Shown here: in pieces, positions 50,868 to 58,221 of the stretch | Position numbering within the stretch: position 1 is the first letter of the stretch | How the letters are laid out: every line of letters starts with the position of its first letter | Assembly: GCF_018860155.1 (NCBI RefSeq) | Contig: NZ_JAHKNI010000003.1 | Coordinates: 62,001-126,000, forward strand | Length of the DNA: 64,000 nucleotides | Reading direction: 5' to 3' | Origin: Nocardia albiluteola | GTDB lineage: Bacteria > Actinomycetota > Actinomycetes > Mycobacteriales > Mycobacteriaceae | Notes under the pieces: model-generated | Databases searched by the model: none | What the model was told of the DNA's origin: nothing | Seen by the model: only the letters and a program-made list of their open reading frames with translations | Made by a program: the position numbers and the translations under genes

Positions 50868-51587
50868 ATGGATGCGGGGATGTCGGTCGGCGATGTGGTG
50901 CATACGGTGGAATTGGGTCCCGTGATCGGGCCGTATCTGCCGATCTGGGGTGGTCAGGAGGCGACCTACTGGTGGCTCGAGCGGCCCGATCTGCTGCTCG
51001 ACCTCGTCGGGGGCGGGCAGGTCGCCCGAGTACCGATGGGCCGGAATCGCTTTCGGGAGATGGGGCTGCTGACTGTCGCCGCCGACGGCCGGTCCGCACA
51101 CCTCGCGTTGGTGGCGCGGTACCGGAGTCCGGACGGTGGTGTGTCGCAGATCGCCTCCGTGCCGCTGACACGGGTCGACGAGCAGACGGCGAAGGCTGCC
51201 GTCACACGCGATTCGTGGATGGCCTTCTGCCGGTGGCTCGGCCGGGCAGCCCTGTCCGCTGCCGAGCGCGGCGAGTTGGTAGTCGTCGAATCCGGTGGCC
51301 AGGAGCCGCCTGTCGCTCCCTACGTCCTGTCCGCGGTGACCCGCGGGCCGGACGGGCAGTGGTACTCGCTGATCGAGACCAGCCCGGCACCGGTCGGCGC
51401 CGAGGTCTGGCGAGATCAGGCGCAATCCGGTCCGGGGCAGACCCTTTCGGCTCCGGCCAGCCGGTCCGGGGTCGAGGTTGCGGGAGTGCTGGCCGGATTG
51501 GCCATCGATACCTGGAACCGGCACCCGTTCGATCTGGCCCTCACCTACGGCCCGGGTCCTTCCGGGCCGTGGGTTCCGGAGCGCTGA
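50868..51587 (+). CDS. Hypothetical cytosolic protein
   Basis: A 239-residue protein that I do not recognise. It has no signal or membrane segment. Conserved-looking features are a Trp-rich GGQEATYWWLERPDLLLDLV near 27, a central WMAFCRWLGRAALSAAERGE near 114 and a proline-rich C-terminus (YGPGPSGPWVPER). The alternating strand-helix pattern suggests an alpha/beta fold, possibly related to ESX-associated or YbjN-type chaperone proteins; this is a guess. It appears to be transcribed alone from a leaderless promoter. Confidence 0.6.
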   Translation: MDAGMSVGDVVHTVELGPVIGPYLPIWGGQEATYWWLERPDLLLDLVGGGQVARVPMGRNRFREMGLLTVAADGRSAHLALVARYRSPDGGVSQIASVPLTRVDEQTAKAAVTRDSWMAFCRWLGRAALSAAERGELVVVESGGQEPPVAPYVLSAVTRGPDGQWYSLIETSPAPVGAEVWRDQAQSGPGQTLSAPASRSGVEVAGVLAGLAIDTWNRHPFDLALTYGPGPSGPWVPER

Positions 51588-51656
51588 TCCCATCGCGTCG
51601 CGGCCTTGTGGCTACCATGGGTGACGCTTACCGATAACCTGATGTAAGGATTAGTG

Positions 51657-51758
51657 ATGAGCAGCACCGCCATCGACATCCTCAATGTGCTCGTGGCACA
51701 TGTGGATGCATTCTGGACCTGGCTGTCCACGGGGTCGTCCGGCTTTCCGCCGCTGTAA
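51657..51758 (+). CDS. 33-residue amphipathic small protein
   Basis: ATG at 51657 follows TAAGGA at a good distance, and a TAACCT -10-like box lies at 51635-51640. The peptide begins MSSTAIDILNVLVAHVDAFW and ends TWLSTGSSGFPPL. It is an amphipathic helix rich in aliphatics and Trp with a flexible end, and has no signal peptide. A 42-base perfect palindrome 18 bases after the stop could end the transcript. Size and character recall the small unprocessed porin peptides of corynebacteria, but there is no sequence match I can claim. It could also be a leader or toxin-like peptide. Confidence 0.45.
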   Translation: MSSTAIDILNVLVAHVDAFWTWLSTGSSGFPPL

Positions 51759-51776
51759 CGGGACGTCATATCGGGC

Positions 51777-51818
51777 AAACGACCGCGCCCGCCGGAATTC
51801 CGGCGGGCGCGGTCGTTT
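51777..51818. terminator. 42-base perfect palindrome, bidirectional terminator
   Basis: AAACGACCGCGCCCGCCGG and its exact complement CCGGCGGGCGCGGTCGTTT flank AATT. The T run on each strand (GTTTT on +, CGTTTG on -) allows it to serve both the small ORF and the minus-strand DUF305 unit. Confidence 0.88.
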
Positions 51819-51854
51819 TCGGGTCACAGCCGTTCGGGCCCGGGTAGTCCAGGC

Positions 51855-52499
51855 CTACGGCAGCGGGGCGGCGCCCAACTGGTCCAGCAGAGCAAGGATG
51901 AGCCCGACCTCCTCGCCCTGCTCGGTGATCATTGCCCGCGCTTCCTCTTTGACCGCGCCGGAGGTGAGCTGCAGGTCAGCGGCCCGGGCCATCGTGACGC
52001 CGCCCACGTGGTGGCGGTACATCAGCTGCAGGAACAGGACGGATGCGTCGTGGCCGCGGGCAGCGGCGAGGTTGTCGAGGTCTGCCTGGGAAGCCATGCC
52101 GGGCATGGTGTTCGGTGAGGTGGCGAGCGTCGTGGGTCCCATGGAATGCGGCTGTGTGGACATGGAATGCATCCAGGCCATCGGATGGTCGTCGGTGGGC
52201 GAGGCGTTCGCCAGGCGCAGCCAGGCGAGCAGCATGCCGATCTCCGTGCGCTGCGTCTGATCGATCTGCTGCGACAGCCGCAGCACCGTCGGGTCGGCCC
52301 CGGGGTCCAGGCGTTGCACCATGAGCAGTGCCTGCTCGTGGTGTGCGGTCATGTCCTGCGCGAAACCGATCTCGGTGGCGGTGAGAATCGGTGGGGCTGC
52401 GGGATGTCCGGGCACTATCAGTGGCCGCAGCGCGGCGCCGATCACCAGCAGGATCAGCGCGGAGGCGAGGTACGATCCCAGGCGGTACCAGCGGTCCAT
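51855..52499 (-). CDS. DUF305 four-helix protein, membrane-anchored
   Basis: A 214-residue protein with an N-terminal membrane helix (about 8-28) and an extracytoplasmic DUF305 domain that repeats two His/Met clusters: FAQDMTAHHEQALLMV near 46-61 and LFLQLMYRHHVGGVTMA near 155-171. The middle is Met/His-rich (HPMAWMHSMSTQPHSMGP). Such residues suit copper binding, and DUF305 genes are often found with copper or oxidase functions. Its ATG directly abuts the stop of the LVIVD gene (no gap), so the two are coupled. Confidence 0.86.
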   Translation of the reverse strand: MDRWYRLGSYLASALILLVIGAALRPLIVPGHPAAPPILTATEIGFAQDMTAHHEQALLMVQRLDPGADPTVLRLSQQIDQTQRTEIGMLLAWLRLANASPTDDHPMAWMHSMSTQPHSMGPTTLATSPNTMPGMASQADLDNLAAARGHDASVLFLQLMYRHHVGGVTMARAADLQLTSGAVKEEARAMITEQGEEVGLILALLDQLGAAPLP

Positions 52500-54077
52500 C
52501 TACGAGCCCACGATCGAATGCTGGTCCGCCGGTGGGGAATACACGCCGTTTCCCAGCTGCAGTACCATGAATCCGTTGTCGTTGCAGGTGGTCCACAGCT
52601 GGCTGCCGTGCCACTCCGGCGGGGCGAAACACCAGTCGCTGGAGACATCGCCGAAGGCGAGCATTCCCGAGCGTGGCGAGAGTGCCTTGGCCGGATCGAA
52701 TTTCCCGTCCAGGACCGCCCGCGCCATCGAGAAGCCCTCCAGTGCGGGCGGTCCGATCAGCGAGCCCAGCGCGTGCGGGGAATTCCACAGCTGCAGGTTC
52801 TGCCCGGTACGCGCGGGCGGGTTGTAATACGCGATCTCGCGGGCGTGGAACGGATCCCGCACGTCGAATACCCGGATGCCGGAGGATTCCCAGCCGCAGG
52901 CCAGGGCGGTCGGATTGTCGGGGCGATCGGCCGCGCAGTAGTGCGCGTCGTAGGAGAACACCGAGCCGCCCATCGAGGAGGCCAGATTGCTGTCCAGGTG
53001 ATTGGGCAGGTCGATCTCCAGCTTGATCTTGTCGACCACGCGCGGATTGCGTTCGTCGGAGATGTCGACGAGCTTGACGCCACCGGCCCCGGCCTCGTCG
53101 ACGGTGAACAGATACGGTCTGCCGCCGTAGCTGACCGGAATGCTGTGCTGAGTGGCCCAGCCGTCCGTCCAGAAGACCCGGCCGATGTGCTGGACCTGGG
53201 GATTCGGGTCGCGGCGCTGCACCGCGCTGATATCGAGCACGGTGAACCCGGCCAGCGCCGAGAGGTACATCCGGTTGCCGTCGGGGCTGACCCCGAAGCC
53301 GTGCGCCTCGATTCCGGTCAGGCCCTGCCAGATCACGTGCGGGTCGGCCGGATTCGTCAGGTCGATCGCGCTGACGAAGCCCGGTGCGATCCCTGAGGCC
53401 CAATAGGTTCGCCCGTCCGGGGAGAAGCCGCCCTCGTGCGTGGTGATCGGCAGCGGCATCAGGAGATTGGATCCCGGCCCGGGATTGAGCAGCCGCGGAT
53501 GCGCGCAGTCGGAGATGTCGTAGACCGACATGTACCCCGCGCCCTCGCCGATGGGAACGCCGGTGCCCACGAGCAGCTTTCGCGCGACATTGACCTTCAG
53601 GCTCTCCCAGGTCCCGGCCAGCATCGCCGGTTCGGTGAGCGTCGCGGTGAGCACCGGATGTGCCGGATCGGACACGTCGAGCACCTGCACGCCCTGCGCC
53701 GGGCCCAGCAGGTTGCCTGGGAAGAACGAGCCGGTGTACGAGCAGTGGTCGTAGGTGGTGGAGGTGATGCCGCCGCCGCGCCCCTCGTATCCGCCGACCA
53801 ACGACATGTTGCAGGTGTAACCCTGTGTGCTGCGGCCGTTGTCGCGGTCGGCGGCCGGAACATCGCCCTGCAGACCGGTTTCCGGCATCGATCCGGGACC
53901 GCAGTCCGCGCGCGGCACGGAAGCCGTTCCCACATCGAGGAATTGCTGCACCTGGGTGGCGATATCGGACTGCAGGTCCGCCGACGCACCGCCGAGCGGC
54001 AGCGTCACCGCTGCGAGTAGCGCCGCCAACACCACCAGCACCGGTTTCGAACGCCGAATGCCCGTGAATCGCCCCAT
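52500..54077 (-). CDS. Secreted LVIVD-repeat beta-propeller protein
   Basis: A 525-residue exported protein with a signal peptide (about 1-34, RRSKPVLVVLAALLAAVTLP then GGASA). Several blades have the LVIVD-like pattern (GVQVLDVSDPAHPVL, YMSVYDISDCAHPRL, GVKLVDISDERNPRV, GIRVFDVRDPFHARE), indicating a seven- or eight-bladed propeller. Cysteines are in pairs. The ATG at 54077 gives the proper signal peptide. It is coupled to the DUF305 gene, a pairing that suggests a joint extracytoplasmic, perhaps metal-related, role. Function is not known. Confidence 0.85.
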   Translation of the reverse strand: MGRFTGIRRSKPVLVVLAALLAAVTLPLGGASADLQSDIATQVQQFLDVGTASVPRADCGPGSMPETGLQGDVPAADRDNGRSTQGYTCNMSLVGGYEGRGGGITSTTYDHCSYTGSFFPGNLLGPAQGVQVLDVSDPAHPVLTATLTEPAMLAGTWESLKVNVARKLLVGTGVPIGEGAGYMSVYDISDCAHPRLLNPGPGSNLLMPLPITTHEGGFSPDGRTYWASGIAPGFVSAIDLTNPADPHVIWQGLTGIEAHGFGVSPDGNRMYLSALAGFTVLDISAVQRRDPNPQVQHIGRVFWTDGWATQHSIPVSYGGRPYLFTVDEAGAGGVKLVDISDERNPRVVDKIKLEIDLPNHLDSNLASSMGGSVFSYDAHYCAADRPDNPTALACGWESSGIRVFDVRDPFHAREIAYYNPPARTGQNLQLWNSPHALGSLIGPPALEGFSMARAVLDGKFDPAKALSPRSGMLAFGDVSSDWCFAPPEWHGSQLWTTCNDNGFMVLQLGNGVYSPPADQHSIVGS

Positions 54078-54211
54078 CGCGAACCCCAAACTGCCTGGCC
54101 GGTAATCCCCGTCGCGCGATCGCCTGTGCTGCAAGCAACGCCGACAGTCCGGAACGATAGCTCACATGACCCGCCGGTAAGTTCGTTTTGGGGACAGTGA
54201 TTTTCGAGGAT

Positions 54212-55042
54212 CTATCGGGGTCGATCGGTCGAGTTGGCTTGGAGATCGCTCGGATCTAATGAGGAATCGGTGCTTACCTGAGGGGGCGCGGCCTGGACGT
54301 CGCCGGGCGCGTTGGCCCGTCGGCCCAGCCAACGCGCGCCGAGCATCCGGTTCAGGCCGGCGACCATGTAGTAGATGTTGGTCACGACTTGAAGGACGAT
54401 GAAGGTCACCGGCCAGAGCGCTCCGCTGAGCCCGGGAACGACGTGGATCGGCAGGGTGTACGCCATGACAACCCGAACTGCCGCGTCGCCGAGGATGCCG
54501 AGGCCCCAGATCACGCTCGACACCCGCCAGAGCCGCCGGAAGCGGGGGTCGACCTGCCACAGTGCGTCCCAGTCGCGGACGGCGAATGCCCGTCTGCCCT
54601 CCATGAACGGGCGGGCGAACAGGAACGCGGCCGGCCTGCGGGCCCATACGCTGGCCAGAAACCATGCTCCCCACAGGCCCGTTATCAGGCCCTCTTTGGT
54701 CAGCAGGAATCTCGGGTCGCGCGAGATGACCGCCGTCAGAATCGAGACGCCCAGCGTACCGAGCACCAGCAGGGACACGGTATCGGCGCGGCGCTTGACG
54801 GCCAAGCTGTAGCCCGCACCGAGAGCGGGAAAGACGGCGCCGGCGCCGAGCGCGACCAGGTTGTTCACCCCGAGACCGTGCAGCAGATAGTAGGCGGCGA
54901 TCGGTGCACCGATGTCGAAGCCGAAGGTGGCCAGCTGGCGAGCCAGGTTGGCTGGTCGCCCCGCAGTCACCGCAGATGCCGCGTCCACCTGATCCTGGGA
55001 CGACGCGGTGACGGGAGTCGTGCCGTCGGGTGCACTGGTCAT
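54212..55042 (-). CDS. VC0807-like multispanning membrane protein
   Basis: A 276-residue protein with about six hydrophobic segments between 40 and 240 (FGFDIGAPIAAYYLLHGLGV, LLVLGTLGVSILTAVISRDP, VTFIVLQVVTNIYYMVAGLN). It contains the RDPRFLLTKEGLITGLWGAW and FARPFMEG segments typical of the VC0807/intracellular-septation-like group. The N- and C-termini are disordered and cytoplasmic. Function is unknown. Its ATG overlaps by four bases the end of a broken TetR gene, which was presumably its original repressor. Confidence 0.75.
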   Translation of the reverse strand: MTSAPDGTTPVTASSQDQVDAASAVTAGRPANLARQLATFGFDIGAPIAAYYLLHGLGVNNLVALGAGAVFPALGAGYSLAVKRRADTVSLLVLGTLGVSILTAVISRDPRFLLTKEGLITGLWGAWFLASVWARRPAAFLFARPFMEGRRAFAVRDWDALWQVDPRFRRLWRVSSVIWGLGILGDAAVRVVMAYTLPIHVVPGLSGALWPVTFIVLQVVTNIYYMVAGLNRMLGARWLGRRANAPGDVQAAPPQVSTDSSLDPSDLQANSTDRPR

Positions 55043-55290
55043 CGCTGTGCCCTTGTCGCGAGATCGAAAGCGGTCGACACCTCGCGCCCGTACGCGGCGA
55101 TGTCCAGGCCAGGTCGGATATCGAGAAGGAAAGGCAGCCCATCGATGGCGCGCTGCACCAGGGTTGTCATCACCGTCGGGTCGAAGTCGCGGAACTCGCC
55201 GCGTTCCTGTCCGGAGCGGAGTATGCCTTCCAGCACAGACACCGCCGGATGGCCGAGCTCCGCCGCCGGATCGAGGAGATCGACCGCCGT
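55039..55290 (-). pseudogene. TetR-family regulator, C-terminal remnant
   Basis: The minus strand encodes HPAVSVLEGILRSGQERGEF, then RDFDPTVMTTLVQRAIDGLPFL and a DLATRAQR end. This reads as the ligand-domain tail of a TetR repressor of about 200 residues. Upstream of it lies another gene's 3' end in a different frame (55299-55979), so the DNA-binding half is gone. The remnant still joins the VC0807-like gene by an ATGA overlap. A deletion or recombination junction should therefore lie near 55290-55310. Confidence 0.7.
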
Positions 55291-55298
55291 GGCGGGCC

Positions 55299-55979
55299 TC
55301 ACCGGTAGATGACGCTCCTGATGCCGACCATGCGGACCATGCTGAGAATCGGGAGCCCGATAACCAGGTGCTCGATGGCGGTGGTGACGCCCACCCAGAT
55401 GTCGTTGGAGAACAACAGGGGAGTGATCACCGCCGCGGCCGTCAGCATGCCGACGATCCAGGTGAAGAACACCTCCGGCGAGGGCGTTGCCAGGCGCAGC
55501 GCGTAGTAGAGCACCCCGGCCAGCACGGCACACAGGCCGGCGGCCACCGCGAACCAGTACGCGTCCTGCGCCATCGGGTTCCACACCCCGAACCTGCCGT
55601 TCTGGGTCATTCGCGTGCCGATGACCTCGATGACCCATGCGCACAGCCAGGCCGCGAGCGCCGAGACCACCGCCGCGGCGAAGACGCCTCCGGCGAACTT
55701 GCCGATGTCGACCTCGGGCCCCGACCGCCGGGGCCTGCGTTCCGGATAATCGGATCGCTGATACGCGTCGTATCCGGGGTCTCGGCCATAGTCGGGACGC
55801 CGGTCGTATCCCGGGTCTCGACCGTGGTCCGGACGCCGGTCGTAACCTGGGTCTCGACCGTAGTCGGGACGCCGATCGTATCCGGGATCCCGGCCGTATG
55901 CGGATTCGCTATAGTTCTCCGGCTGGTAGCCGGGTTCGTAACGTGCGGTGTACTGATCGCGTGGATCCCTGGGATTCAA
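55299..55979 (-). CDS. Four-helix membrane protein with N-terminal DPGYDRRP repeats
   Basis: A 226-residue protein. Residues about 28-80 are near-perfect 12-residue repeats (GRDPGYDRRPDY), encoded by 36-base DNA repeats at about 55784-55900. Four membrane helices fill the rest (about 98-220, GGVFAAAVVSALAAWLCAWV, YWFAVAAGLCAVLAGVLYYA). The TTG start is set by GGAGGTGATC eight bases upstream. The Arg/Asp/Tyr-rich tail should be cytoplasmic and disordered, perhaps a protein- or membrane-binding arm or a kinase substrate. The family is not recognised. Confidence 0.75.
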   Translation of the reverse strand: MNPRDPRDQYTARYEPGYQPENYSESAYGRDPGYDRRPDYGRDPGYDRRPDHGRDPGYDRRPDYGRDPGYDAYQRSDYPERRPRRSGPEVDIGKFAGGVFAAAVVSALAAWLCAWVIEVIGTRMTQNGRFGVWNPMAQDAYWFAVAAGLCAVLAGVLYYALRLATPSPEVFFTWIVGMLTAAAVITPLLFSNDIWVGVTTAIEHLVIGLPILSMVRMVGIRSVIYR

Positions 55980-56055
55980 CCGCTGATCACCTCCGTCGAG
56001 AGCGTTGCGTGTGCGTCGAGTGTAGGGCCTGACCGATATTTCCGGTCATCGATCC

Positions 56056-56991
56056 TTACCCGCTCTCGTGGTCTCGAACACCTGCGCCGTTCGGCGGCTG
56101 TGCGCGCGCGGCGGCCAGCAGGCGGGTGCACTCGTCGAGCAGGCGAGTGCGTAACCGACCGGCGCGCTCGGTGAGATCGGACTGGCCTCGCACGTATTCC
56201 GCGCGGCCCGCGGGCGTTTCGATGCGGACGGGCGCGTAACCGTACTCGGACAGCTCGTAGGGGCTGGCGCGCATATCCAATTCCCGCGCGGCGCAGGCAA
56301 ATTCGAAGCAGTCCAGCAGCAGTGCCGAGTCGGCCAGCGGGATCAGCTTGAAGGTCCACTTGTAGAGATCCATGTTGGCGTGCAGGCAGCCGGGCTGCTC
56401 GCGCAGGATCTGGGATTCGCGGGTGAGTGGCTCGGTGTTGCGCGGTACGGCCTCTGGGGTGAAGAAGCGGAAGGCGTCGAAGTGGGTGCAGCGCAGGGGC
56501 ATCGACTCCACGACCGCGTCGGTGCCCGCATGGCCCAGGCGCAGGGGGACCTGCTGATGGCGGACCTCGTCGCTGCGATAGACCATCGCCCACTCGTGCA
56601 GGCCGAAACAGGACAGGTGCGCGGGCCGGGACGCGGTGGCGCGCAGGAGATTTGCCACGAACTCGAGGGTGTCGTGACGGCGGGCGAGATAGGCGGGATC
56701 GGCGGTCCACGCGGCGGCGTCCGTCGTTGCGTCCGGTGCGCGATGGTACCCCCGCGCACCGTCGTACTCGGCCGCATTTTCGAGTGCCACACCGTAACCG
56801 GGATGCCAGCGGCGTAATTGCGCCGGCTTGTGGCCGTAGTAGGTGAACAGGAAATCGATCACTGGATGCTTCGAGCCCGCGGCCCGCCGCTCCAGGTACG
56901 GGCCGACCAGGGCGTCGACCCGGTCGCGATGGGCCGCCGCCCGAGCGCGCCAATCGCGCTCGGGCAGTACGAGAATGCTCACACTACTCAT
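56056..56991 (-). CDS. Conserved actinobacterial protein, often labelled 3-methyladenine DNA glycosylase
   Basis: A 311-residue cytosolic protein. I recall homologues in this chromosomal position in other Mycobacteriales, usually labelled 3-methyladenine DNA glycosylase. I see no helix-hairpin-helix or other glycosylase motif, so that label is doubtful. Notable segments are HPVIDFLFTYYGHKPAQLRR near 44, CFGLHEWAMVYR near 132, MPLRCTHFDAFRFFTPEA near 166 and a CLHANMDLYKWTFKL region near 203 that is rich in His, Cys and aromatic residues and could bind metal. The ATG follows the GCGAGG end of the dispersed repeat. Confidence 0.72.
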   Translation of the reverse strand: MSSVSILVLPERDWRARAAAHRDRVDALVGPYLERRAAGSKHPVIDFLFTYYGHKPAQLRRWHPGYGVALENAAEYDGARGYHRAPDATTDAAAWTADPAYLARRHDTLEFVANLLRATASRPAHLSCFGLHEWAMVYRSDEVRHQQVPLRLGHAGTDAVVESMPLRCTHFDAFRFFTPEAVPRNTEPLTRESQILREQPGCLHANMDLYKWTFKLIPLADSALLLDCFEFACAARELDMRASPYELSEYGYAPVRIETPAGRAEYVRGQSDLTERAGRLRTRLLDECTRLLAAARAQPPNGAGVRDHESG

Positions 56992-57070
56992 GCCTGCGCC
57001 TCGCTGGCGCTCGGCTCCGGCATGCGCGGCGCGCGCTGTGCCGATGATTCGCTCCGCTGCGCACCGCTCA
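56992..57070 (-). repeat. Dispersed intergenic repeat, copy B
   Basis: On the minus strand the spacer reads TGAGCGGTGCGCAGCGGAGC..., a GCGCGC-rich centre, then the same 21-base core as copy A (56999-57019), ending just before an ATG. The first three bases are the stop of the upstream CNNM gene. Confidence 0.65.
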
Positions 57071-58132
57071 TTCGGCGATACGGTGCGTCGCGTCGCGCAC
57101 CGTGCCGACGAACTCTTCCACCAGATCCTCGAGGGCCACGATACCCACCGTGTTCCCGCGGCTGTCGACCACGCGCCCGAGGTGACTGCTGGTGCGGCGC
57201 AGCCGGGCCAGGGCCTCGTACAGCGTCGTGCCCATGCTGACCGTGGGCAGCGGGCGGATATCGGTGCGCGGGATGGGGGTGGCGGGGCCCGCATCGTCGT
57301 CGGCGACCTTGTCCAGCACATCCTTCACGTGCAGGTAGCCGACCAGCGAGCCGTCGTCGGTGCGGACCGGATAGCGGGAGAAACCGGTCTCGGCCACGGC
57401 GGATTCGATATCGCCCAGCGTGGTGCCGTCCCCGCGCAGCGGCACGCATCGGGTCGTGGCCAGGGGCACCATCACATCGGCGACGATGCGGTCGGTGGTG
57501 CCCAGGGCCTGGGTGAGCCGGCGGTGCTCCTCCTCGTCGATCAGCCCCTCCGAACGGGATTCGCCCAGCATCTCGGCGAGCTCCACCGAAGACACCGTGG
57601 TGTCGAGCTCGTCCTTCGGCTGAATGCGCAACGCCCGCAGCGACAGATTCGCCGCCAGGTTGTAGAGCATGATCAGCGGCCGCGCCAGGCGCAGCCAGCG
57701 GAGCAACATCGGAACCAGCAGCAGCGCAACGCGTTCCGGTCCAGCCAGGGCGATGTTCTTCGGAATCATCTCGCCCAGCAGCATGTGCAGCATGACCACC
57801 AGGCCCAGCGACAGCGCGAACGCGATCGGATGCAGCAGCTGGTCCGGCATGTGCGCCAAGCGGAACGGCCCGTGCAGCAGGTGGGCGATCGCGGGTTCGC
57901 CGATGCGGCCCAGCAGCAGCGAGCAGATGGTGATGCCCAGCTGCGCGGCGGCCAGCATCATCGACAGGTGCTCACCGGCGCGGATCACGGTGTGTGCGCC
58001 GCGTTTCCCCTGTGCGGCCAGGGCCTCGAGGCGGTCGCGGCGCGCGGAGATGAGCGCGAACTCGGCGCCGACGAAGAAGGCGTTGCAGCCCAGCAGCGCC
58101 AGCGTCAGTACGATCCCGAACAGATCACCCAT
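57068..58132 (-). CDS. CNNM/CBS-domain membrane protein, Rv1841c-like
   Basis: A 354-residue protein with three or four N-terminal membrane segments of the CNNM (DUF21) type (1-150), including MLLGEMIPKNIALA near 119-132. A pair of CBS domains follows (about 205-345, DVMVPLATTRCVPL, GFSRYPVRTDDGSLVGYLHV, HLGRVVDSRGNTVGIVALED). Relatives transport or sense Mg2+ and Co2+; the old label hemolysin is probably wrong. It lies downstream of a longer paralogue as Rv1841c lies after Rv1842c, with an 89-base gap. It lacks the CorC/HlyC domain of that partner. Confidence 0.88.
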   Translation of the reverse strand: MGDLFGIVLTLALLGCNAFFVGAEFALISARRDRLEALAAQGKRGAHTVIRAGEHLSMMLAAAQLGITICSLLLGRIGEPAIAHLLHGPFRLAHMPDQLLHPIAFALSLGLVVMLHMLLGEMIPKNIALAGPERVALLLVPMLLRWLRLARPLIMLYNLAANLSLRALRIQPKDELDTTVSSVELAEMLGESRSEGLIDEEEHRRLTQALGTTDRIVADVMVPLATTRCVPLRGDGTTLGDIESAVAETGFSRYPVRTDDGSLVGYLHVKDVLDKVADDDAGPATPIPRTDIRPLPTVSMGTTLYEALARLRRTSSHLGRVVDSRGNTVGIVALEDLVEEFVGTVRDATHRIAE

Positions 58133-58221
58133 GGCTGAGCTCCCACCCGGCCCATGGACTCCGCGCGTCGACTACCCCGGGTGCGGCGCGACGTGCCCGT
58201 GCGAGCGTGAATCCGGATCGG

